Origin: Acidobacteriota bacterium | Lineage (GTDB): Bacteria > Acidobacteriota > Thermoanaerobaculia > UBA5066 | Length of the DNA stretch: 53,970 bases | Assembly: GCA_030278895.1 (NCBI GenBank) | Contig: JARXKK010000005.1 | Coordinates: 1 to 53,970 of the forward strand | Reading direction: 5' to 3' | Shown here: positions 27,936 through 36,019 of the stretch, piece after piece | Numbering within the stretch: position 1 is the stretch's first letter | Layout of the letters: each line of letters starts with the position of its first letter | Position numbers and translations under genes: made by a program | The notes under the pieces: model-generated | The model's input: the letters and a program-made list of their open reading frames with translations, nothing else | What the model was told of the DNA's origin: nothing | Databases searched by the model: none

Positions 27936-29443
27936 CCGCCGCCGCTCTCCCGCGCCGCGAAGAACGCCTCGGGGAGCGCCTCGACGACGTCGGACGCCGT
28001 GAGCGACTCTTCTCCCTTTTCTTCGCGCACGAAGTCGCCAGCCGTGCCATGGAGCCACGCCGCCGCGCAGGCGGCGTCCCAGGCGTCGAATCCCCGCGCG
28101 AGGCACGCCCCGACGACGCCGGTGAGGACGTCGCCCGTTCCTCCCGACGCCATCGCCGGGTTTCCCGCGAGCACGGGCACGACCCGGCCCGAAGGATCCG
28201 CGACGAGCGATCGAAATCCCTTGAGGATCACGACCGCCTTCGCCCGAGCGGCGATCGTGCGCGCGGCCGTCTCGCGGTCCGCGTTCACGCGCGCCGCGTC
28301 GATGCCGAGAAGGCGCCCGGCTTCCCCGGGATGCGGCGTGAGAACCGTGGGGGCCGGCCGTCTCGCGAAATACGCAGCGTCACCCGCGAGGTTGAGCGCG
28401 TCGGCGTCGAACACCGCGGGGAGGCGCGAATCGGCCGCGCGTTCCACGAGGGCTCGGGCTTCCGCCGAGGCGCCGAGCCCCGGGCCGACCGCGAGCGCGT
28501 CGAAGCGCGCGAAGTCGACGCCCTCTCCCACCGTCATCGTCTCGGGACTCGACATGTGAACGGCGGCGCGGACGGATTCCGGGGCGAAGACGGTGACCGT
28601 CCCCGCTCCGGACCGGTGGGCGCCGCGCGCCGCGAGGGCCGGGGCGCCCGCCATCCCGAGAGAGCCGCCCACCACGAGGAGGCGGCCGAAACTCCCCTTG
28701 TGCGCCCCCGCTTCGCGGCGCGGGAAGAGCAGGGCCACGTCCCCCGCCGCGACGGCCTCTCCCGTGACGCGGCCCTCGTCCTCGAGGAGCGGCAGAAAGC
28801 CGATACCGGCGACGGCGATCCGCCCGCACAGAGAAGCGGCCGGCAACGTTACGTGACAGGGCTTCGGGTATCCGAACGTGACGGTCAGGTCGGCGCGCAC
28901 CGCCGGTGTCCATGGCACGGCGTCGTCGGCGGAGAGGCCCGAGGGCAGGTCGACCGAGACGACGAAGGCCTTCCCCTCGGCAACGAGGCGCACGGCGCGC
29001 GCAGGGAGCCCGTCCGGCGAGATGGGCCGCTTCAATCCGGTGCCGAAGAGAGCGTCCACGACGACGGTCGCGACGCGGAGAGGCTCGAGGTCGCCCTCTT
29101 TCGTGACCTCCCGGATGACTCCGCCGGCCTGCTCGAGCCGCTGATGAGTCCGCCGGGCATCGGCGCTCAGGTGCTCCGGCGCTCCGAAGAGCAGCGTCTC
29201 GACGTTGGACGCGACGCGCGCAGCCTGGAGGAGCCGCGCCGTCTCGAATCCGTCCCCCCCGTTGTTGCCCGGGCCGGCGAGGACGACGACGCGCGCGCCC
29301 CGGGCGGGCCGGCGCGCGATGACTCCCGCGATCTCCCGAACGACGGCGTTGGCGGCCCGCCGCATCAGCACGAGACCGGGCGTTCCCGCCTCGATCGTGC
29401 GCGCGTCGAGGGCCCGGGCATCCTCCGAGCCGAGGACTCTCAA
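27932..29443 (-). CDS. nnrD: Bifunctional NAD(P)H-hydrate epimerase / ADP-dependent dehydratase
   Basis: 503 aa, the two-domain metabolite-repair enzyme that recovers damaged NAD(P)HX. The N-terminal epimerase domain (about 1-215) has AGPGNNGGDGFETARLL and VVDALFGTGL. The C-terminal dehydratase domain (about 235-495) has HKGSFGRLLVVGGS, VGPGLG, FDADALNL, LTPHPGEAGRLL and GNPAMASGGTGDVLTG, the ribokinase-like anion hole. The start is TTG 29443, in a 4-bp TTGA overlap with the upstream DUF2064 gene. Adjacency to tsaE is common in bacteria. Confidence 0.94.
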   Translation of the reverse strand: MRVLGSEDARALDARTIEAGTPGLVLMRRAANAVVREIAGVIARRPARGARVVVLAGPGNNGGDGFETARLLQAARVASNVETLLFGAPEHLSADARRTHQRLEQAGGVIREVTKEGDLEPLRVATVVVDALFGTGLKRPISPDGLPARAVRLVAEGKAFVVSVDLPSGLSADDAVPWTPAVRADLTVTFGYPKPCHVTLPAASLCGRIAVAGIGFLPLLEDEGRVTGEAVAAGDVALLFPRREAGAHKGSFGRLLVVGGSLGMAGAPALAARGAHRSGAGTVTVFAPESVRAAVHMSSPETMTVGEGVDFARFDALAVGPGLGASAEARALVERAADSRLPAVFDADALNLAGDAAYFARRPAPTVLTPHPGEAGRLLGIDAARVNADRETAARTIAARAKAVVILKGFRSLVADPSGRVVPVLAGNPAMASGGTGDVLTGVVGACLARGFDAWDAACAAAWLHGTAGDFVREEKGEESLTASDVVEALPEAFFAARESGGG

Positions 29444-30132
29444 ACCACACTCCGCCCGAGGAGCGCGGAGAGCGCCCGCCGTGTCGCGGGTGCGAGCTCC
29501 GGGTCTGCCGCGAAGAGCGCCTCGACGTACACGAGATCCTTGATCTCATCGATGTCGGGCACCGTCGAAAGCAGGCGCACGTGATAGCCCCTCGACTCGG
29601 CGGATCTGCGGCTGTCGGCGAGCGCGTGCGCTGACGACCACCGGACGCCGGCGGGAAAGACCGCCGCCGGGTCGACGATCCCCCGCATGCCCACGAGCGA
29701 GAACCCGCCGTCCGGCGCCGGCGCGTACACGACGTCCGCATCTCCCGCGAGGGCGCCAAAGGCCTCGGCGAGGTCTTCGCTCGTCAGGGTCGGCGCGTCG
29801 CTTCCCGCCAGGAGGACGTCACGCCGCCCCTCCATGCGCGCGCGCACGACGGCGCGGGCGAGCCTCTCCCCGAGCGTCCCTTCTCCCTGCGGCACCAGAT
29901 CCCAGGGAGGGCGGAACGTCGCGAGCAGGGTGGGTCCCGCCTCGAACTCGGCGTGGGCGAGCACCGCGTCCCAACGGTCAGGCGACGTCAGGCAGGAAGC
30001 GAGGTCCGACAGGAACGCCGCGTAAAGTGAATGTGCGGCGGCCGCGCCGATCTCGCGGGCGAGACGCGTCTTCACGAACCCCGGAACGGGCTCCCGGGCG
30101 AACAGCACGAAGCGCGAGACGGGCGCGTTCAA
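29440..30132 (-). CDS. DUF2064 / TIGR04282-type glycosyltransferase-like protein
   Basis: 230 aa. AREPVPGFVKTRLA near the N-terminus is the family signature, and LLAGSDAPTLTSEDLAEAF with YAPAPDGGFSLVGMR matches the nucleotide-diphospho-sugar transferase fold. Relatives are often annotated as 'rSAM/selenodomain-associated transferase 1'; the substrate is unknown. The start is TTG at 30132 (no better ATG). It lies 27 bp after the VWFA gene and is coupled to nnrD. Confidence 0.82.
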   Translation of the reverse strand: MNAPVSRFVLFAREPVPGFVKTRLAREIGAAAAHSLYAAFLSDLASCLTSPDRWDAVLAHAEFEAGPTLLATFRPPWDLVPQGEGTLGERLARAVVRARMEGRRDVLLAGSDAPTLTSEDLAEAFGALAGDADVVYAPAPDGGFSLVGMRGIVDPAAVFPAGVRWSSAHALADSRRSAESRGYHVRLLSTVPDIDEIKDLVYVEALFAADPELAPATRRALSALLGRSVV

Positions 30133-30159
30133 GGTCTCACCGGCGGTTGAATTCCGGCC

Positions 30160-31887
30160 TCACTTTCGGGGGGCCGCTTCCTCCCCCGCGAAGGCCGAGA
30201 CGAAGACGGACTTCTGGAGGTAGCTCGTGGAATTCGTGACGTCGTCGCGCACGGCGATCGAGAGCTTCTGACCGCCGGGAATCATGATGAGCTTGACGTC
30301 GTAAACAAAGTCCTTTTGGTGAAGGGCCTCGAATTTCTTCGCGTCGAGGTCGATCGGGACGGGCTGCGTCGTGAGCTCGGACTGCTTGCCCGCCGAGTCG
30401 ATGACCACGAAGTAGAACACCACGCGGCCGCGCACCTTCGTCCCCTCGGGGAGCATCGCGAGACGCGCGTACGGGATCCGGATGATGACCGGCACCGCGA
30501 AGTTCTCGCGGTCCGCGGGCACGGGCTTCCCGACCTCCAGGCCCACGGCCAGCGGATTGTCGTCGCGGGGGAAGAAAAGGGCCGACGTGACGGCCTCGCG
30601 AACCTGTGTCTCGACGCCCTTCTCGACGTAGCTGCGGCGCGCGCGCACGGTGAACCCCTTCTTCTTCAGCTTCACTTCGACCTTGTGAGGGCGGTCGAGA
30701 CCCGTGCGCACGCTCCGATAGCCGATCGAGTAATACGACGTGTAGTCCTTCTCGATGCCTTTGAGCGCGACGAGAACGTCGTTCTTGTTGAGGATGGCCT
30801 CACCGCCCGTCTCCTCGGACATCAGGCTGAGCATCGACTGGAGATTGTTCCGTTCCAGGAAAGTGTCGATACGCTGACTGGTCGTGCGGGTTTCGGCGGA
30901 CACGCCCGAATCCACGGTGAGGCCGGACGCGTCGAGCGCGTAAATGGAGACGCCCGAAGAGTTGGCCGCCTGGATGACGCCGAGATACTTCGTGGTCCGG
31001 TCGAACTCGAACGACTGCATGGTCTGCATGCCCGCGTCGCGGTATTTGTCCGAGACGTACTGCCAGAGCTCCGCGCCCGGCGACTGCGGAAGTCCGGAGG
31101 AAACGTGGAGCAGGATCTTGCGGCCGTCGACACCCGCGAGCTGGTTGATCGTCGTCTTAATGGCGTCGATCGTGAACGTCAGGTCGTTGTCGAGCGACTG
31201 GCAGTAGCTGCGCACGCGACCCGAGGCCTGGCTCGCCGTCGTCGAGTCGTCGATCCCCTGAATGACGTCGCGCCGGTCCGACAGGATCTGCTGGCCGAAC
31301 GCGCTCTCCTCCTCGATCTGCTTGAGGACGTCGGAGAGGTCCCGGCCGTCGTTCGTGAACTTCCTGCGGATCTTCAGCGACCGGTTCCACACGACGATCA
31401 TGGCCTCGACGTTGTCCCTGACGGAATCGCGGACGAACGTTTCGACGTTCCTGAGGACGCGGTTTCGGTCGCCCGGGGAAAGGTGGAGGTTGTCGATGAA
31501 GATGACGATGCGGGTTCTCGGCGCGTTCGCGACCGTCGGAGGCGCGGGCGCGGCGGCCGGCGGCGCCGGGGCCGCCGCGGCCGGGGCTTCCTCGACGGGC
31601 AGGAATATCTTCCCCTGCTCGATCGGGGAGAAGTTCGTGATGACCTGCTCGAGGTTGTCCTCGACGACGATGAAGTCCTCTTTCTTCAAGCCGGTGACAC
31701 GGTTTCCCTTCCCGTCGGTGACGACGACGTCGAGGTTCGTCACGCTCACGACCTCTCCGCGAGCCACGTAGGGACCGGTGACCCTGTCGGGAGGAGCCTG
31801 CGCCTCGGCTCGCGTCGCCGTGAGCGCGCCCAGGACGGGGATCAGAAGAGAGAAAACGAAACGTGAGGAGCCCGCGCGAATCGCCAT
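30160..31887 (-). CDS. Secreted VWFA-related domain protein (Acidobacteria type)
   Basis: 575 aa. A signal peptide ends near ATRAEA-QA. An N-terminal segment VTNLDVVVTDGKGNRVTGLKKEDFIVVEDN is the opening of the VWFA-related domain family abundant in Acidobacteria (TIGR03436 from memory). After an Ala/Pro linker (about 105-125) comes a VWA-like domain with FIDNLHLSPGDR in the metal-site position, ILLHVSSGLPQSPG and YYSIGYRS. The C-terminal part is beta-rich. Function is unknown; extracytoplasmic adhesion or assembly is plausible. ATG 31887 has a -10-like TACAAT 6 bases upstream and no Shine-Dalgarno. Confidence 0.88.
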   Translation of the reverse strand: MAIRAGSSRFVFSLLIPVLGALTATRAEAQAPPDRVTGPYVARGEVVSVTNLDVVVTDGKGNRVTGLKKEDFIVVEDNLEQVITNFSPIEQGKIFLPVEEAPAAAAPAPPAAAPAPPTVANAPRTRIVIFIDNLHLSPGDRNRVLRNVETFVRDSVRDNVEAMIVVWNRSLKIRRKFTNDGRDLSDVLKQIEEESAFGQQILSDRRDVIQGIDDSTTASQASGRVRSYCQSLDNDLTFTIDAIKTTINQLAGVDGRKILLHVSSGLPQSPGAELWQYVSDKYRDAGMQTMQSFEFDRTTKYLGVIQAANSSGVSIYALDASGLTVDSGVSAETRTTSQRIDTFLERNNLQSMLSLMSEETGGEAILNKNDVLVALKGIEKDYTSYYSIGYRSVRTGLDRPHKVEVKLKKKGFTVRARRSYVEKGVETQVREAVTSALFFPRDDNPLAVGLEVGKPVPADRENFAVPVIIRIPYARLAMLPEGTKVRGRVVFYFVVIDSAGKQSELTTQPVPIDLDAKKFEALHQKDFVYDVKLIMIPGGQKLSIAVRDDVTNSTSYLQKSVFVSAFAGEEAAPRK

Positions 31888-31930
31888 GCCCGGATTGTAC
31901 GGGTCACGCAGATAGAATCCGGCCCTGATG
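31885..31930. promoter_or_regulatory. Compact divergent leaderless promoters with inverted repeat
   Basis: Only 40 bp separate two divergent ATGs. CCGGATT (31890-31896) is inverted as AATCCGG (31916-31922). Each arm supplies a -10: TACAAT on the minus strand (31899-31894) and TAGAAT on the plus strand (31913-31918), 6 and 9 bases from their start codons. Each arm also falls at the -35 distance (17 bases) of the other promoter. Confidence 0.5.
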
Positions 31931-32515
31931 ACGATTCGCTTCCGGCGCCACCTGACCGCCGGCCTCCTCGTGCTCGTGCCCCTCGTCGTCACGGTCTCGG
32001 TCGTGAGATTCGTTTTCAACATGATCGACGGCGCCAGCCAGCCGCTCGCGGAGCGCCTCGTGGGCCGGACGATCCCCGGTCTCGGGCTCGCTCTGACGAT
32101 CCTCGGCATCTGGCTCACGGGCGTTCTTTCCACGAACTTCATGGGGAAGAAATTCCTTGAACTTTTCGGCCGTGTCTTGGAGAATCTGCCTCTTGTCAAA
32201 ACCGTCTATACGGCCTCGAAGCAACTCGTCGAGGCGGTGTCACCAGGCGGTCGTCGGGCCTTCCAGCGGGTCGTGCTCGTCGAATTTCCTCATAAGGGGA
32301 CCTTTGCGTTGGGATTCGTGACAGGGAACGGGATCGGAGCCCTTCAGGCGGGAACCCTTTCGGTTTACGTTCCGACGGCCCTGAACCCCACGAGTGGATT
32401 CCTGATATTCGCGAAGGAAAGCGATATCCTCGACCCCCGCCTCACGGTGGAGGAGGGGATCAAGCTCATCGTGTCGGGCGGAGTCGTCAGGCCTCCCGGA
32501 AACGACGGGAACTAA
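31928..32515 (+). CDS. DUF502 family membrane protein
   Basis: 195 aa with two N-terminal membrane segments (about 10-32 and 52-75) and a cytoplasmic or periplasmic beta domain. FLELFGRVLENLPLVKTVYTASKQLVEAV and VVLVEFPHKGTFALGFVTG match the DUF502 family signature, as does VYVPTALNPTSGFLIFAKESDI. Function is unknown. No Shine-Dalgarno is visible; a -10-like TAGAAT sits 9 bases upstream, so the transcript is probably leaderless. Confidence 0.9.
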   Translation: MTIRFRRHLTAGLLVLVPLVVTVSVVRFVFNMIDGASQPLAERLVGRTIPGLGLALTILGIWLTGVLSTNFMGKKFLELFGRVLENLPLVKTVYTASKQLVEAVSPGGRRAFQRVVLVEFPHKGTFALGFVTGNGIGALQAGTLSVYVPTALNPTSGFLIFAKESDILDPRLTVEEGIKLIVSGGVVRPPGNDGN

Positions 32516-32590
32516 GGGCCTTCAAGGGCGGTCCAACCGAGAGTCGGCCCGGAATGCCGGACGACGAGACTGGAAAGGAGTGAACGGGCG

Positions 32591-33487
32591 ATGACGGGAA
32601 ATCTCACCGGCAGGGGACGGACGGTTCGGCTGATTGCCGCCGCCGGCCTCGCCGTGCTGTCGCTCGCCGCCGCGGGCTGCGACAAGTTCAAGAGCAAGCA
32701 GCTCATCCGCGAGGGCAACGCCTATTTCAAGGAACAGCTCTACGAGGACGCCCTCAAGAAATACGAAGCCGCCCAGGCGCTCGACCCAGGCGAAGTTCGC
32801 CTCGACAAGTTCGTGGCGATGGGCTACATGGCGCTCTACAACCCCGGCTCGACCCACCCGAAGGACCAGGAGGCCCTGAACCGGTCGATCGAGCACTTCA
32901 AGAAGTACCTCGCCGCCAAGCCCGAGGACGACAAGGCCGCGAAGTTCCTCGTGACCACCTACATGAACGCCCAGAAGTACGACGATGCGATCAAGTACTT
33001 CAAGGAGCTCGTCGCGAAGCACCCGGAGGATTCCCAGGCCGTCCAGACGATCGCGATGCTTTACGCGAAGCAGGGCGACTACGAGAACTCGATGGAGTGG
33101 CAGAAGAAACGCGGCGAGCTCGAGCCGAATAACGCCGAAGTGTTCTACACGATGGGCGTCACGGCATGGGACAAGTCCTACAACACGATGGGGATCGACA
33201 CCTCTCCGGAGAAGGGCATCACGAACGAAAAACGGAAAGAGATGCTCGATTTCGGGATGGCGCAGCTCGACAAGGCCCTTCAGATCAATCCCGACTACTT
33301 CGAAGCCATGCTCTACAAGAACCTTCTTTATCGGCAGTACGTGCGGATCGAGGCGGATCCGGCGAAAGTGGCCGAGCTGAACGCGAAGGCGAACGAGCTG
33401 CAGCAGAAGGCTCTCGAAGTGAAGAAAAAATTCCAGGAAAAGCAGCGTCTCGAGCAGGCGAACAAGAATCCGCTCGAGGCCCTGTAG
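32591..33487 (+). CDS. TPR-repeat lipoprotein
   Basis: 298 aa. The lipoprotein signal ends LAAAGC with Cys30. TPR units run from about 45 to 265, for example REGNAYFKEQLYEDALKKYE, FLVTTYMNAQKYDDAIKYF and FYTMGVTAWDKSYN; the C-terminus is a Lys/Glu/Gln-rich helix. It is the first gene of the tonB-exbB-exbD-exbD cluster, 18 bp before tonB, and may connect that energy-coupling complex to an outer-membrane or peptidoglycan partner. AAGGAG lies 11 bases before ATG. The 75-bp gap upstream shows no clear promoter. Confidence 0.85.
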   Translation: MTGNLTGRGRTVRLIAAAGLAVLSLAAAGCDKFKSKQLIREGNAYFKEQLYEDALKKYEAAQALDPGEVRLDKFVAMGYMALYNPGSTHPKDQEALNRSIEHFKKYLAAKPEDDKAAKFLVTTYMNAQKYDDAIKYFKELVAKHPEDSQAVQTIAMLYAKQGDYENSMEWQKKRGELEPNNAEVFYTMGVTAWDKSYNTMGIDTSPEKGITNEKRKEMLDFGMAQLDKALQINPDYFEAMLYKNLLYRQYVRIEADPAKVAELNAKANELQQKALEVKKKFQEKQRLEQANKNPLEAL

Positions 33488-33505
33488 GGAGGCGGGAGAG
33501 GACGC

Positions 33506-34240
33506 ATGTTCGAAGCCTCGCTCATCGAATCCGCGAAGCACAAGGGCGGCGGCCAGCGCTGGTACACCCTGCCGCTTTCGGTCCTCATCCACGTCGTCGT
33601 GATCGGGACCGCGCTCGGCCTCTCGATGTGGTACATCGAGGACATCCCCGAGCCCCCGATTCCAGTGCAGTTCTACTCCATGGCGGCTCCCCCGCCGCCT
33701 CCTCCGCCTCCGCCTCCGAAGGCCGCGGCCGCGAAGCCCACGCAGAAAGTCGAGCCCGTCAAGCCGAATCAGGTGACCTCGCCGATCGCCGTTCCCGACA
33801 CGCTTCCCCCGCCGACGAGCGCGCCGGAGCCGGATAACGCCGGTGTCGAGGGCGGCGTCGAGGGCGGCGTCGAAGGCGGCGTCGCGGGTGGTGTCATGGG
33901 CGGCGTCCTCGGCGGTGTCAAGGGCGGCATGCTCGGTGAGAAGGGCGAGGAGCCCCTCCGGGTCGGCGGTGAAGTCAAGGAGCCGATCGAGATCTCGCGC
34001 GTGAAGCCCCAGTACCCCGAGGCCGCCCGCAAGGCGCGCATGCAGGGGGTCTGTATTCTCGAGGCCATCATCACGAGATCGGGAGACGTCGATTCCGTCC
34101 GCGTCCTGCGCGGCCTAAACCCGCTCCTCGACAACGCCGCGATCCGCGCGGTCCAGCAGTGGAAGTACAAGCCAGCCACGTTCAACGGCCGGCCCGTCCC
34201 CGTTTACCTGACCGTGACCGTTACCTTCACCCTTCAGTGA
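33506..34240 (+). CDS. tonB: Energy transducer TonB
   Basis: 244 aa. A short cytoplasmic N-terminus, one membrane anchor (about 25-46), a ten-proline run, an Ala/Lys/Pro periplasmic linker and a Gly-Gly-Val repeat block (about 113-145) lead to the C-terminal TonB domain (about 155-244) with RVKPQYPEAARKARMQGVCILEAII and NAAIRAVQQWKYKPATFNGRPVPV. It transmits proton-motive force from ExbB/ExbD to outer-membrane receptors. No TonB-dependent receptor is in the window. Confidence 0.93.
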   Translation: MFEASLIESAKHKGGGQRWYTLPLSVLIHVVVIGTALGLSMWYIEDIPEPPIPVQFYSMAAPPPPPPPPPPKAAAAKPTQKVEPVKPNQVTSPIAVPDTLPPPTSAPEPDNAGVEGGVEGGVEGGVAGGVMGGVLGGVKGGMLGEKGEEPLRVGGEVKEPIEISRVKPQYPEAARKARMQGVCILEAIITRSGDVDSVRVLRGLNPLLDNAAIRAVQQWKYKPATFNGRPVPVYLTVTVTFTLQ

Positions 34241-34325
34241 CGGAACGGCGAGCCCTGACGAAACAGCATTTGGCATTCGAAAAACAGCACGAACCGAGTC
34301 ATAAAATTCAAGGAGGACGATTCCC

Positions 34326-35006
34326 ATGGATATGAGTGTTGGAGGCCTCTGGACCTCGATGGGCCCTATGGCCAAGGGCATTTTCATCATTCTCTGCATC
34401 CTCTCGGTCTACTCTCTGGCCGTTTCGGTCGAGCGTTGGATGACGTTCCAGAAAGCGAAGCAGCAGTCCGTCAAGTTCGCCCTCGAGGTCGGCCAGTACC
34501 TCAAGCAGGACAAGCTGAAGGAAGCCATCGACCTCGCCAAGAAGTACAAGCACAGCCACGTGGCGAAGGTGCTCTCGGCCGGGCTCCTCGAATTCGCGTA
34601 CGAGGCGCACGGATCTGCCGCACAGGGGCACGACACGGTGGCCGCGGCCGAGCGGGCGATCGAGCGCGCGTCCATGATGACCACCGCGGACCTGAAGAAG
34701 GGCCTCGGCGGCCTCGCCACGATCGCGACGACCGCGCCGTTCATCGGCCTCCTCGGAACGGTCATCGGCATCATCAACGCCTTCCGCGGCATGGCGGCCT
34801 CGGGCGCCGGCGGCCTCGGAACGGTGTCGGCCGGTATCTCCGAGGCGCTCGTCACGACGGCCCTCGGCCTCTTCGTCGCCATTCCGGCCGTCTGGCTCTA
34901 CAACCTGTTCCTGAACAAGATCGAGCGCTTCCAGGTCGAGATGTCGAACTCGGCGTCCGAGCTGGTCGACTACTTCATGAAGCGCCAGGCCGCGAAATCG
35001 GCGTAA
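34326..35006 (+). CDS. exbB: MotA/TolQ/ExbB proton channel family protein
   Basis: 226 aa with three membrane helices (near 15-35, 130-155, 170-195). The conserved TolQ/ExbB segment GLGGLATIATTAPFIGLLGTVIGIINAF is intact, followed by GLGTVSAGISEALVTTALGLFVAIPAVW. It forms the stator pentamer with ExbD. AAGGAGG lies upstream of ATG 34326. The 85-bp gap after tonB contains TAAAAT (34302-34307), a possible -10, but no matching -35. Confidence 0.93.
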   Translation: MDMSVGGLWTSMGPMAKGIFIILCILSVYSLAVSVERWMTFQKAKQQSVKFALEVGQYLKQDKLKEAIDLAKKYKHSHVAKVLSAGLLEFAYEAHGSAAQGHDTVAAAERAIERASMMTTADLKKGLGGLATIATTAPFIGLLGTVIGIINAFRGMAASGAGGLGTVSAGISEALVTTALGLFVAIPAVWLYNLFLNKIERFQVEMSNSASELVDYFMKRQAAKSA

Positions 35007-35039
35007 GGACGCGACCGGGAATCCCAGGAGGACGTTTCG

Positions 35040-35459
35040 ATGGGAATGGATAGCTTCGGCGGGCGGCAGGACATGAAGAGCGACATCAACGTGACGCCGC
35101 TCGTCGACGTGTGCCTCGTCCTCCTCATCATCTTCATGGTCGTGACCCCGATGCTCCAGAAGGGCAAGGCGGTCATGCTTCCGCAGACCGAGCGGCCCGA
35201 CAAGAAGCCCGAATCCGACAAGGAGCTTCTCATCTCGGTGCAGGCCGACAAGACCATCTTCATCGACACGAAGTGGTTCCCGGACAAGGAATTTGCCGCG
35301 AAGATGAAGGAGATGGGCGAGCGCTCCTCGAACAAGGACGTGCTCATCAAGGCCGACCAGCGCCTGACCTTCGGTGACGTCAAGCACGTCATGGGAATGA
35401 TCAAGGACGCCGGATTCGAGCACGTGGGACTCATCACCGAGAAGAAGGCCGAGAAGTAG
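35040..35459 (+). CDS. exbD: ExbD/TolR biopolymer transport protein (first copy)
   Basis: 139 aa. Cytoplasmic N-terminus, single membrane helix INVTPLVDVCLVLLIIFMV with the proton-carrying Asp23, and a periplasmic TolR-like domain containing KELLISVQADKTIFI and DVLIKADQRLTFGDVKHVMGMIKDAGF. It is 33 bp after exbB, with AGGAGG before its ATG. The second ExbD follows 25 bp later. Confidence 0.93.
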   Translation: MGMDSFGGRQDMKSDINVTPLVDVCLVLLIIFMVVTPMLQKGKAVMLPQTERPDKKPESDKELLISVQADKTIFIDTKWFPDKEFAAKMKEMGERSSNKDVLIKADQRLTFGDVKHVMGMIKDAGFEHVGLITEKKAEK

Positions 35460-35484
35460 TAAGGCAGAGCCAAGGAGTCAGATC

Positions 35485-35934
35485 ATGGGCATGGACCTCG
35501 GAGGACACGGCGGACCCAAGTCGGAGATCAACGTTACTCCGCTCGTGGACGTCGTCCTCGTGCTTCTCATCATCTTCATGGTCGTCCAGCCGCTGCTCCA
35601 GCGCGGCTACGAGGTGCAGGTTCCCCCGAACGCGCCTCCGCAGCAGCCCAACACGCCGCCCCCGACCGACCAGATCATCGTGTCGCTCACGGCGAACAAG
35701 GAGTACTTCCTGAACAAGGAGAAGGTGGAGCCCGCGAACATCGCGATCCGCCTCCAGGAAGTTCTCCGCAACCGGAGCTCGAAAGTCGTCTTCTTCTCGG
35801 CCGAAGACACCGTCAAGTACGACGACGCGATGAAGCTGATGGACATCGTCCGCAACAGCGGAAGCGGCGACAAGAAGGTCAACATCGGCATCGTCATGGA
35901 CTGGGTCAACCCGTCCGCGGCCGCGATCCCCTGA
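35485..35934 (+). CDS. exbD: ExbD/TolR biopolymer transport protein (second copy)
   Basis: 149 aa. The helix INVTPLVDVVLVLLIIFMV keeps the key Asp22. The periplasmic part differs from the first copy: a Pro-rich linker (PPNAPPQQPNTPPPTDQ), then IIVSLTANKEYFLN and NRSSKVVFFSAEDTVKYDDAMKLMDIVRNSG. The stator may therefore use an ExbD heterodimer. The gene is followed by a strong intrinsic terminator. Confidence 0.93.
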   Translation: MGMDLGGHGGPKSEINVTPLVDVVLVLLIIFMVVQPLLQRGYEVQVPPNAPPQQPNTPPPTDQIIVSLTANKEYFLNKEKVEPANIAIRLQEVLRNRSSKVVFFSAEDTVKYDDAMKLMDIVRNSGSGDKKVNIGIVMDWVNPSAAAIP

Positions 35935-35967
35935 CCTTGACTCCTGGAACCTCCGCGCGACCCTCCG

Positions 35968-36001
35968 ACGTCCCCGGCTCCGCCGGGGACGTGGGTTTTT
36001 T
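35968..36001 (+). terminator. Intrinsic terminator after the tonB-exbB-exbD-exbD operon
   Basis: A perfect 11-bp stem, ACGTCCCCGGC (35968-35978) with GCCGGGGACGT (35982-35992), closes a 3-nt loop. It is followed by GGG and six T residues (35996-36001). It separates exbD from hppA. Confidence 0.92.
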
Positions 36002-36019
36002 GAAAGGACGATCACCGCG

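Noticed and set aside
33841..33930. CRISPR-like or other tandem array in tonB
   Set aside because: Repeats are 12 bases, in frame, with no spacers; they encode Gly-Gly-Val units. No CRISPR array was seen in the window.
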